Below, in pieces: positions 30,732-42,600 of a stretch of DNA of 64,000 bases. Source of the stretch: Mugil cephalus (Eukaryota > Chordata > Actinopteri > Mugiliformes > Mugilidae); contig NC_061781.1 of NCBI RefSeq assembly GCF_022458985.1, positions 10,939,501 through 11,003,500 of the forward strand, read 5' to 3'. The position numbers and the translations under genes were made by a program. Below the pieces are notes generated by a model, which did not search any database, was not told the origin of the DNA, and saw nothing but the letters and a program-made list of their open reading frames with translations. The first letter of the stretch is position 1. Each line of letters starts with the position of its first letter.

Positions 30732-31215
30732 TTGACTTAAATACCGCCTCAGTTTACGCGCTAAACCACATTCTCTGCCTCAAAGCCGGCCTCGTGTTGT
30801 TCAGCGGGCCACATTCAGCGCACATATTCTGATTTAACAAGAGACTCAGATGCTTTTCCTGTTGCAGTTCAAGGAAACCTGAGCTTTTCTTAGAACTGCA
30901 CAAAAGGTGTGTGTCTGAGAGACATAGTGTTTATATAACGTAAACTGAATGTAAAGTTCCACATCTTGTGTTTAATGTCTTTTACAAATTGATGGAAATA
31001 TCGCAACCTCTCTGAATTACTCTTGTGTGCAATACCCTGTGAGCATGTGACTTAAAGCTTTAATTAAAATCTCTTCACTCATGTCTTTATGTATACACTT
31101 CATTAGTTAGAGAATGCTTTTGATGAGTACAGGAATGATCAAAATGATTAATTTATCATGACTATGTCTATCACCTGATATCGAAAAATCCAAAATAAAA
31201 CATACTTGTAGCTGT
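30732..31215 (+). other. slc12a8: slc12a8 3' UTR
   Basis: About 470 bp of noncoding sequence after the stop codon at 30729-30731, ending shortly after the AATAAA at 31194. Confidence 0.6.
31194..31199 (+). terminator. slc12a8: Polyadenylation signal AATAAA for slc12a8
   Basis: CAAAATAAAACATAC lies 460 bp after the slc12a8 stop codon. A T/GT-containing stretch follows (TACTTGTAGCTGTTATGG). Confidence 0.6.
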
Positions 31216-32040
31216 TATGGATGAATCAATGTGCTCTAATCAGTCCGTAGCTCGTCATCACACAGATTTCCTGCATGTACAAGAAAAAGCATCAAGATTA
31301 GCTGATAAATAAAAGTGATTTATTATATTTATTGTATTATTATTGTTGTTGTTGTTATTGTATTGTCTAATATGTTTTGTATATATGTGTTTGTTTGGGT
31401 GAACTGTGTGTGTTACAATACAGCTATGGTGTTCGAGCAGCTCCCCAGCCGGGCTGTGAAAACCACTTCCTCCTCTCGTATTCTTGCCAGAGCAGCAACC
31501 TACCAGCACATGCACATGTAAACACACTGATACCTTGTTTCTACATCGCTGGTCTCCATGATGATAATCAGTGTTGAGAAAACAAGACAACGCAGAGCTC
31601 TCACTCTATTTGACTCTGCAGCTTCAATTCACAATGCAGCACTGATTTCTACCAACGTGAAAGTGGCATTTAATGCATATTATCAGTGTTTATCATTCTG
31701 TTCTATGCACCGCGAACCACCGGCTCTGTTATGTCCAGCGCATTGAGGGGCCATGTTGTGGCCATTGTGGTTTTGTTTCCTGACGGAGGCTGTTAAAATG
31801 CTGTGCATAGGTTATTATATTGGTATTGGTAATTATTGATAATGTTTTCCTCTTACATTACTCTGACATCTATTTTGCCGCCCAGTAAAGTGTGTTTCTA
31901 TGATACCACCCATAAGATTCACCTCAGTACTTTGTCTGTTAAAACTAGCCTGAGCAACAAGTACTAGTTTAATACGTGGATTGATTGTCAGACATACTGC
32001 AACTTTATTCTGTATCTTCCCAGTCACAGTGTGGCTGCCA
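31216..32040. other. slc12a8-heg1 intergenic, proximal part
   Basis: Contains a TTG/TTA triplet run (about 31319-31360). Otherwise it is unique, with no gene supported. Confidence 0.4.
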
Positions 32041-32044
32041 TAGA

Positions 32045-32760
32045 GGAATATTACTGCAATATTACTATAATACTAATGTGCTACTACTACTACTATACTA
32101 CTACTGCAATACTACTATAATACTAATACTACAATATTACTGTACTACTACTTCTACAGTACTACTATACAACTGTACTACTTCTACTATACTACTAGTA
32201 CTACTATACTACTACTACTACAATACTACTGGTATACTACTGTACTACTTCTACTACACTACTAGTACTACAATACCACTACTACAAAACTACTATAACA
32301 CTACTACTGCAGTACTACTATAATACTACTACTTCAATATTACTGTACTACTACTATTGGAATACTTCGATAATACTAACACTACTATACTAATATTATT
32401 CTCCCACAACTACTAAATATACTACAACTGCTACTGTTACTTATACTGTCACTACTATTACGACTATGCTTCTATCACAATTACAGCTACTATATATCAA
32501 GTGTTGCTACTATAGTATACTATCAACTACTGATTCTACAACTGCTACTACCACAACTAATCCTTAGACTTTTAAACTTTTGGACAACAGATAAAAATAT
32601 TGCACAGCCACATTAAGTGTACTACTACTCCTAATATTAATTCTGCTACTACAACTACTATTGTTTATACTACCAACTACTAACTAGCCACATGCTACTG
32701 CTACGATTACTACCAGTAGTAGACTAGTAGTAATCGTATCAGAGGCAGTAGTAGTACTCA
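32045..32760. repeat. Degenerate TAC/TAT trinucleotide array with terminal inverted arm
   Basis: About 700 bp dominated by imperfect CTA/TAC/ACT triplets with TAT, TTC and CAA interruptions. It is densest at 32080-32390. At 32701-32753 the orientation flips to GTA/TAG triplets, and the two orientations share a perfect 12-bp inverted repeat (TACGATTACTAC / GTAGTAATCGTA). Open frames in it are low-complexity Tyr/Thr/Leu runs and not genes. Confidence 0.85.
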
Positions 32761-32927
32761 GTACATGCGCAGGTGGACTGTGTAATAGTTCCCTACGTCT
32801 CTGAAAACGTTTAGTCTGGGAAGCATCACTCTTTCTCCTGGCTGAAAAAATGAACATAAATAACGGCGAGACTTCCGACACCTGCAGACAGCACAGGCAG
32901 CTACTGGCTTGAATAACGGGACTGTGT

Positions 32928-33234
32928 CTATGTGTGTGTGTGTGTGAGTCTGAGGAGAAGGAGGAGGTGGAGGATGAGGAGGAGGAGGAGGAGGAGCTCC
33001 TCCGGGCTCCTCCGCTGTGATAACAGGCTGCTGCCTCGGCTGTGTTATCTTCCGTTCCCCGCCGCCTGCGCTGAGCCGCGGATCTCCCCCGGACCTCCTC
33101 CAGGATTTATTCATTTCCTATTAAAACTTCACCACAAGCCGAAGCGCTCCTCCCATGGTGTCCCCGGGAGAGTCCCCGGCACTCACTCGACTTCACGGAA
33201 ACTATCGGCGACCGTTCGGGGGTCTTGAAAAATC
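32928..33234 (+). promoter_or_regulatory. heg1: heg1 promoter-proximal region / 5' UTR
   Basis: A (TG)n run (32932-32945) and a GGA-rich purine tract (32953-32996) lead into GC-rich sequence ending at the heg1 start codon. No splice acceptor just before the ATG is evident, so the coding first exon is probably also the transcribed first exon. The transcription start is not determined. Confidence 0.4.
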
Positions 33235-36200
33235 ATGGAAACGTGGTTTTTGAAGCACGTCTTCGGTTTGTCCCTGTCGGTCCTCCTGCTGGGTCTGCCG
33301 GGGCCCCTCGGGGCACGGCCCCCCGCTAACAACAGCACAAGCCCGGTAACGGAAGGATTTCATTCTTCGGCGGCCACGGATGAACCCAGTCATGCTGAAA
33401 GCGTCGCAACTTCAACTTCATACTCCAGCGAGAGTTTGTCCCCATCACAGAGGAACCTCCTGCTCTCACACGGTGCTGAGACACACGCTGGAAACTCGGG
33501 TAAGATCACTATTGTTGAGGCCCGCCATGCAAAGTGTAACTTTTAAACACATGCGAGAGTTTCTCTCATCCGTCAAGAATAGCCTTGGTAAATGTCTGCT
33601 TTTCTTTTTTACGTTTTAAAAACGAGCTTTACCGGGAGGATGCACGCAGATTTGTGATAATAAACCTAAATGGAGGGTTGGTCAATTGAATGCTGCAGTG
33701 ACAGAAATGCTCAAATTCTGAATGAACACACAAAATAGATCTGAAACCACATTGATAGCTTGGTTATGATTTAGTGATGAATTGATTTTGGGGAATAATA
33801 GTCAGAAAGTGAAAATGGCTCACTGAGCTGATATTTATATTGTTTTGTTCAACCGTCAGTGTCATATTAACTCAGTAAAAACACTAATATTCTCCTCAGA
33901 GATAATTTAACCACTCAATGTGTTTGTTTTCTTTTACTGTTTAATCCAAATTGATTATCAAGAAAGTGGATTAGTTTTCTGTCCTCTCAGGGACTCACTA
34001 ATCATCTCAAGTGAGTGTATTTCATGCTCACATGCCCAACTGTGGTTAAACAACGTAAAAAAGGAGCCAGCTCATGTTAACGAAGCTGCACCGTGAGCTT
34101 GAAAAGTGGCAGCAAACCGACTGTGAAGTGCAAAGCTGACCATTTTATCAAACCAGACAGCCCTCCTAGATCTAGAAAACGTCTAACACTTAGATCTGCT
34201 AACCCAGATGTGCACCATCGCTTGGCTTTAATGCGGCACGTGCTAGCTTCCTGTTTTAGATCAGGTGATGCGTTCGGCGGCTCGTACAGGTATAGGTGAG
34301 GCTGTTAAGTCCCAAAGACAGCAGTGAGAAATGCTGTGTTATTTACCAGTCATAAACAAAATGTAGAACACGGAGCGGGATTTTTTTATTTGGTTGGGGA
34401 TGGTGCTCATTCAAAAGAACCCTCAGCTGAAATATTCGTGCCTTCTCACTTCATAGATGCTGTGGATTGGGATTTCAGGCCCAATTTCCTTTGCACAAGG
34501 CCCAGTACCATCCAAAAGACACAGTGGGATGTAATAGTTCCAGGAAACGTATCTGCAAATGTGATACTTGCTCAACTTCAATAGTTAAAACCGTTTGAAA
34601 AATAGTTTCAATGTACCGGCCCCAAAGAGTTGAGAACAGTGTATTTGTTAAAGTGGTAAAGTGTAGCTTTGCTGGAGTCCCTGTCAACTCCGCTGCGTCT
34701 GAACCTGCACCCATGCCAGTGGGAAAAGATGGGGTCTTAACATCGGATTGGTCATTTTTAAGTTGTGCGGTTTATTACACCGTTATCTCTTTGGAGTCTC
34801 ATATTTACAAACCGCTACCGCTCTCACATTAATCCACCATTATTACGACAAACTATTTCCACTTGGCCACCGTACAGAATATCACCTAGCAACCGTATAC
34901 CGCCATAAATCTCCTGTCGTGGTGAAAAAAAATGTGCAGAACTACAGCGACCAGGGAGGGCCGCTATTTAGTTTTCCTTCATTGGTGCTGATGTTTTACA
35001 TGTGTTATTCATATTCTGCTTACAAAGCGTGTGTTTGAACCATTTTCAGATGCAGGTTTCAACTCATACGAGTTTCAAAGCGCTGTCATTCATCATTTTC
35101 GCTTGTTGTGGATGTTTGTCTGGTGACGGTTTGGGTTTTGATCAGCTTGATTCAACTTGATTCAGTCAAACCGAGAAGTGTGTACCGTTTGACAGTGTAG
35201 TACACAATACTGTTAATTACAAGGTTAAAATGATTCACCTTCTCTGAATCACTCCTGTCCTGAAACCTAGATTTCAGGCTGCAGTCATCTGAGGACACAT
35301 ACGCAAACAAGACCTGAGCTCAACTTTTGGGGGCTGTAGTAAAAGTTGTTGACAACAAATGGCCAGTAGGCTAAATATCAGCCAGCTCATTCACAGCACC
35401 GCTGCACTGTCCTCTCGGCTCATTACCATGATAAATGCAGTGCACTGTGCTTTAATGCACTAACCCCAGAGTTTCTGAAGTCCAGCAGATGCTAAAAGAC
35501 GACGCCGGCAACTGTGTTAACAGCTGAGAGATAAACAGCAGAGGATCAGGGAGTGTCCATCACTTGCTGCCAACACCACGTTCCACTCTGAGTTTTGCTG
35601 CCCAGACTGGATCCAGGGAGAGAAGATGAAATAATGAGAGAGACACATGCAGAGGAAGTGAAAGAGAAAAATAGAGTCTGGTGGCCCAGTTCTCCCCCAT
35701 AGGCGCCCAGTGTACGGGCTGTTCCCAAGCTGAACTCTGCCTGCCGCTGGTTTTGGTGGCTGACTGTTGGTGGTGCTGATCCTCACGGCGCTGTTGTTCC
35801 AGTCCTGGAGAACAGCCATACGAGAGAGAGAGAGAGAGACTGTATCAGGCAGCACAGCATCAAAAACAGCCACACAAAAACAGCGCACACTTGATGCCCA
35901 GCTCTTCGAACTCTTGACTCAGTCTGTTGGCTGCTAGATACAGTATGTCATTCAATTCATCAAAACTGCCTCAGACATCTAAACACCCGCACACACACAC
36001 AAAAAAGAACACAGACAAAGTTGGTGACTACATTTTGAACGAGGCTCAACATTTAGCAGCCCCAACTTTTTATTAAGTTGGTGGAGAACAAAACAGAGAT
36101 AAAAGAAGATAACGTCTTGAATTGCTATTCATCATATGGGCCGCAGATAACAAGAGTCTAATACACAAATGTGGTGGTGCTGAGAACCGATGCTCGAGTG

Positions 36201-36573
36201 TCAACCACTGACCACTGGAGGATAAACATACAACCTGGCACAGGAACTATATGTTTTTTTTTTACTAACCATTTTAGATCCCTTTTATTATTAAAGTTAT
36301 GTATATTAAAGGGCTGCAGGTATTAGAACAAGTTTTAAAGTGAAGTTGCATGCCATTTAACTGTAACGCTTCCACTCTGATTCTCGCTGCGAACCTCTGT
36401 TGCCTGTCGTTCCACCTCTGCTCTTCTTGCTTCCTGCCTCCCACTGCTGTTAACTGTAAAAGGCAAAACGCCAGAAAATGCATCCAAAACAACAAGCCCT
36501 TGTCTACCACAGCATTCTTTTCACTTCTGCTAGTGTTTGGGGAGTTTATATGACTTAACAGTTTTGAGCCAGA

Positions 36574-36604
<31 letters not shown>

Positions 36605-39600
36605 CAATAAAAACACTCTCAACACCAATACACACCCATATCCATGGTGACAATTTTCTGCCTTGTGCTCACTCAGCTTTAGGAAGGAAATGACTGATTC
36701 CCAACAGAGACAGCCGCGGCCATATTTAGGACTTCAGGCCATTGTTAGAGTAGACGAGCTGGCTGCCAGTTGTGTCCTCCACCCAAAATTGTTGCCAGTG
36801 CAGCGAACTGCATTCTGACAGCATCTTGTCACTTTCTTCTGCGTTCGGGCTGTGGCTGTTGGATGCAGCCTGGTGAGCGCCCTCTGGTGGCCACAGCTGC
36901 AAATGAGAGGAACTCATCTCAACTGTTTAACTTCACTGTCCCAATACAGAGGAAACATCATGATGTTTATTCTTTTGTTTTGTCCACAGACACTGCGCAG
37001 ACTAAACCCTTCACAGAAACAAGCAGCATGTCTCTGGGAGACATAGGTTTGTCCACTGAGCCTCTTGCCTCTACCCTGGTAACTACCACTGAGGCTGGAA
37101 GTAGCAGCACGAGCAGCAGCAGCAGTAGTAGCAGCACTAACAGCAGCAGCAGCGGTGGCGGCAGCACTAGTAGCAGCAGCACTAGCAGTGGTAGCAGCAG
37201 CAGCAGCGGCGGCGGCAGCGGCAGCACTAGCAGTAGTAGCAGCACTAGCAGTGGTAGCAGCAGCAGCAGCGGCGGAAGCACTAGTAGCAGCAGCACTAGC
37301 AGTGGTAGCAGCAGCAGCAGCAGCGGCGGCAGCACTAGTAGCAGCAGCACTAGCAGTAGTAGCAGCAGCAGCAGCGGCGGAAGCACTAGTAGCAGCAGCA
37401 CTAGCAGTGGTAGCAGCAGCAGCAGCGGCGGCAGCGGCACTAGCAGCACTAGCAGTAGTAGCAGCAGCAGCAGCGGCGGCAGCAGGGACTGGAAGGACTT
37501 TACTAACACACACCAGATGCCAGACATCTCCCATGCTGTGTCCTGGGAGACTGGGACCTTGTCCACAGAGAAGGCCAGTCCACCTCAGGACAGCTCAGAC
37601 AGCACCCTGCGATTGGAGGACGCCACACCTTTGGTGTCACAGACAGCCGTCATCACAGACAGCACCTACACCACCATCATCAGTCGGGCTGGGGAGAGGA
37701 CTCTGCTGTCTGTCACCTCCTCCTCATCCTCTTCCTCCTCATCGTCCTCTTCCTCCTCCTCCTCCTTCAACAACAACAGCACCTCATCCGCCTTTACAGA
37801 CTCCAACCAGCCACCCTCCACCTGGGCTGTTCCACCTAGGTCTGCAGAGACCGAAGCTTACACCATGTCCACGAGGAGTGATGGTCGAGAAACAACAGAC
37901 CGGCACATGACCGACTCCTCCAAGGGGATCTTTCCAGAGACCGGTAGCCCGGCCGAGTCCACGGGAACTTTAAGTTTAACTGGGCAACCTAATGGCACCC
38001 GGCACCACCAACAGACGTCAACATCCGAGGGGACCTCCGACTCGACGCCGCCCCTCAGAGTGACAGAGGCCGACACCGACCGATCCCAAGTGTCGGCTTC
38101 CTCCACACCTCCGTTCACCTCAGCAGTAGGGGCTCCTGCCAACGTCTCAGGGACGGAGACGGGGTCGGACTCCGGCGCCGGAACATCCACAGAGACCTCG
38201 ACTGGAGCTCTCAGCACCAGCCCTCAGAACCAAGAGGGCACCGAGGCGCTTTCATCCCAGACCAGAGCGGAAGATGTGGACTTGGGTCTGACTGTAGCGC
38301 CCTCTACAGTCAGTAGCAGTACATCGGAAACAAATGACTCTCTGACAGACAGGCCGGCGTTGGCCACTGAGGTCTTCCTCACAACCACGCCTGTCACTGT
38401 TACAGAAAGGTACGTTCAGGTTCTTTTTAGCTTTGTCTTAAATTGATAAAAAAAAAGTAACAGGATGATTGTATAAGGAAGCATGTATCGCGTCATGTTA
38501 TTATATATTAGCTAGAACCTGAGTCTGGTCATTTTTGCTGCATAAATGTTTAGGGCTAAATTAAATACTCTGTTGGACTTCACACAGCTCTTCAAAGCTA
38601 GAGAGATCGATCCTTGCATTTGACTAAATGAAAACAACTAAATGTACTGTCTTTATTCAGTCTATTATCACTATTTTTTTTGACTGAGATAGATAAGATG
38701 ACAATTACTAGACAATTACAGTACCTTTAAGGATTCATTTCCTTAATTTAAAGACTGTAAATCACTCTTGGATTTCAGTTTTCCACGTACGTACGGCTGT
38801 ATGTTCATCAGTGTCCATTCAACCTCTACTTATTCTTATTCTGCTTCATCTTTAAGAGATGTGTCTCTTACTTTCTCAGTCACAGATTACATCTAACAGA
38901 GGATGGCATTGTGAAAGCCACTGCCTTCACCACAGCCACCACCGCCCTTCCTCTGCCCCCAACCTCATCATCGAGGCTGAGCAGCACCTCCAGCGCCTCC
39001 GCTTCAGCCTCCCCCACCGAGGCCCCCGCCCCGTACGCTGCACCCTCCGCCACGGCCTCGACCCCGGCCTCGCGAACCTCTCCGGCGGACCAAACCCGCC
39101 ACGTTTCGCCCGGCCAAACCCAGCGGCCCTCGACCTGGATGGCCACCCCCACGAGTGCCACCACCCTGCAGTCCGAAACGAACACGAGGAGTCGGAGGGT
39201 CACCACGGCTCCCAGCCAGCACGCCGCTACCACCTACACCCCCAGCACTCCGACCGGGAGCACAGAGGCCTCGCGCACCACGAGGAAACCGACGCGCAGA
39301 GTAACCACAGAGCCGGCGGTGACGACACCACCCGCTGACGTCCCCACCGCCAACGCACCACCACCAGCGAGTGAGTAGTCGACTCCTTTCACTTGAAATA
39401 GCGATATTTAAAGTGCAGTTTTCGCACCAGAAATGTGTGGTGTTACTTGGGTTTGCTGTGGTGACAGCTGGTCCACATGCTGACGTCTTTTATCTACTGC
39501 ATCAAGAAGAGAAATGCTCTCACTTCACTTTTTATTTCCTTATTTTGTCCGGCCATGTGTGAAACCATGGTTGAGAATGCACGAAAACTGAGAATGTACT

Positions 39601-42600
39601 TTCAAAGTATTTTAAAGAGGTTTCCTGGAGATTTATACGCTTACATGGAAGGTATATTCAATTTAATTCAATTCAGTTTAATTTATATAGCGCCAATAAC
39701 AAGTACAAATCGTCTCAAGACGCTTCACAAAAACCAGCCTGCAACCTCCAGATCAGCCTGAGGGCGACGGTGGCAAGGAAAAACTCCCTTTTAACAGGAA
39801 GAAACCTTGAGCAGAACCCAGCTCATATGGAGGGACCCATCTGCCGAAGGCCAGATGGGTAGAAACAGAGAAGATGGAGAGAGAAGTAGAGCAGGAGAAA
39901 CAAGATAAACAAACTTTTGTCATAGATACATACATCAAGCTGAAGGAAACATGTAGGATCTAGTAATATAACACATAGCTGATGATCTGTGACAGTTTGT
40001 GAGTATAACAGGAATCTTGGGCAGGTTGGTGAATCGTTCATCCAGGTAGGAGTGGACAACTGGAGGAGGCCATGACGACTGGGGCAGATGTAGTTTATGG
40101 AGCTCCACTGGTCTGATACACAGCACTCCAGACCATAAAGACTGGGCTGGTTGATGAGGCCAAGGCAGCAGAAATAGCTTAGAACTCCACAGGTCATATA
40201 TGGAAGAATACAGAGAGGTTTCTATATTTGATTTACTGGCAATAAGGATACATGTGTAATGTACAGTCCATAGTTTGGACTCTTAATGTTAGGATGGTAA
40301 AGTTAACAGAGTTGTCTGGTCAGGACAAAATGCGACCTTGTGGTTGACATTCATTATAGTTATAGTTTTTATTTTTTTTGTATTCATTATGATGTTTTTT
40401 TTTTAATCTAGCTTTTAGTTACATATTTTAGTTGAGTTTTTATTTGTTTTAGCATTATTGTTAGATTTATTTTATTATAAACACATGCATATGTAGCACT
40501 GCCTATGTGTTTGTTACAGATTTTTCAAATTGACAAAAGCTTCATACAAGCCAAATTATTTGGATTAGTTTTGTAGAGGTCACAATAGATAGATAATCTT
40601 TGTAGCCATAGGTTTGAATTTTTGGACCCTTTTATGTTATTTTTTTATTTTTGTTTTCAAGGTGGTTTAGTTTCAGTTATTGTTTTATTGAAATGAAAGT
40701 GTCCTGTTTGAGATTTATTAGTTTCACCATTGATTGTTTGTTATGATGTTGAGGATTTATTTGGAGCCACGTTTAACAAGAAATACATATTCCAGATGTG
40801 ATAATGTGCTCTATAAAAGTGAGATGATTTATTTATTTATTTATTTCAAGGGAATTTACGGTGAAACATTTTCTCTAACCCTCTGAACTCAGGAGACCCA
40901 TGTGTGTCAAACCCTTGCATGAATGGAGGGATGTGTGTGAGCTACAAAGATCATCAGTTCACCTGTCAGTGTCAGAAGGCGTGGACGGGGCCGACCTGCA
41001 ACCAGGGTGAGATTCTCTGCATAATGCTACCTGCAGTTCAGTGTCTCAGTGCAAAATATGCTTAAAACGGTTCATGGATTCAGTGAAGTCCTTTTAAAGG
41101 TTCTATTGTAACACATGCTCTTGCTGCAGATTTGGATGAATGTGAGCGAGACCCATGCCCACCTGGCTCCAGATGTGTCAACACTCGAGGCTCCTTTAGC
41201 TGTGAATGTCCGATCGGCTTTGATCTTGAGGATGGACGCACGTGCACCAGAGGTAGTACCGCTGTATTATACAAATAGATTAAAATATTTAGTTGCGATT
41301 AATCGCATGATTAATAGCAGATTAATCGTGCTTCAAATTTACCGCTTTTTTGTTGTAGGGCTATCCGTTAGTGTGGAGAGGTATTTTTTTTTCTGTATGA
41401 GTTGAAACACACACCATAATGCAATCTAACAGGTGTGTTACCAGACTCATATACTGATAGAAATTGAATCTGACTATACCCGGCTTACACAAAGGCAAAT
41501 ATTCTCCAGAATACTTTCACGCTCACAGGATGTGATGCATCTATGTCGGCTATGTCAGGAGATGTCAGGTGTGATCTGCCTTTGGTGGGGGGGCTCTCTG
41601 TGTCAGCTGTGTGTCAGAGGGTGATGAAGGGTTGAGGGTCAAATCGCAGAACGTGTGCGCATTAATGGCTTGTTTAAAAAAATAAAATGCAATTAACTTA
41701 AGAGCCCTAGTATCTTCTAGTAATTCCTTCCCAACTCGTTTTCCTAGTTTTCTGACAGTGTTTATTTTTCCTCCCACAGCAAAGACGTTTCTGGGAATTT
41801 TCAGTGTTAACAGGAACCCACACGACCCCAACATATTCAAGAGCGCCACCATACATGAGATCCAGAGAGAGATCATTCAGCTGGTGAGAGGCAGTAAAAA
41901 ACACTTATTTTCTCATTCCTCAGTCACTCTTCTTCTTCACTGGTTTATGTGTTCCATAACTTACATGTACACTCTTTGCTGCAGCTCAACATGTCTTTGT
42001 CGGTCCTCCGGGGTTACAGCCGATCAACGCTGAGTAAGAAGTAAGTACTTTCAATCACAGCACGACTAAAGCTCTGAACGTTTGCCATCGTTTATTCTTA
42101 TAAAACCTGAAAGGGACATTGTTTTGTTTTTTTTAACTTACTTTACTTTTTTTACTTTTCCCTGAAGAAACGGGAAAAATAATGCAAAAAACAAAACCTG
42201 CAGAATGATTGAGGAGGATTGAAAAATGTTTTATTATTGCTTGATGCCGTGTGAGGCTTTGTACTGACCTCTGACCCTCTCCCCACAGAGAAGAGGACGG
42301 GGTTCGCATCTTGGTGGTCAACATGTTTTCCATCTCCACTGACGTGACGTCTGCTGAGGTCAACAACAGCATCCAGATGTCTCTCAGGAACTGCAGCTCC
42401 TCGATGTCCCACTGTCACATGGTCCTGCACCACCAGCTTGCGTACCACGGTTAGCATAAACTACTGAACCGAAACACCTCTGTGGTCAAATGCCCGTTTG
42501 AACTGTTTTGAATACTATTTAGAAAAACTTTACTGATCACGGCCACCAGAGGGCACACTTCAGCCATAAATAATTCCAAATACTTCTGTGAACTGTAATG

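Noticed and set aside
32045..32400. Regular array resembling a CRISPR-like repeat
   Set aside because: It is a decayed trinucleotide repeat with no constant repeat/spacer structure, and the genome is a vertebrate.
37155..37910. 251-codon poly-Ala frame overlapping heg1
   Set aside because: Alternate frame of the AGC-type minisatellite; splice phase and flanking conservation support only the Ser frame.
38859..39338. 159-codon frame overlapping heg1 exon 3
   Set aside because: GC-rich shadow frame; the phase from exon 2 into the first EGF exon fixes the Thr/Pro frame.
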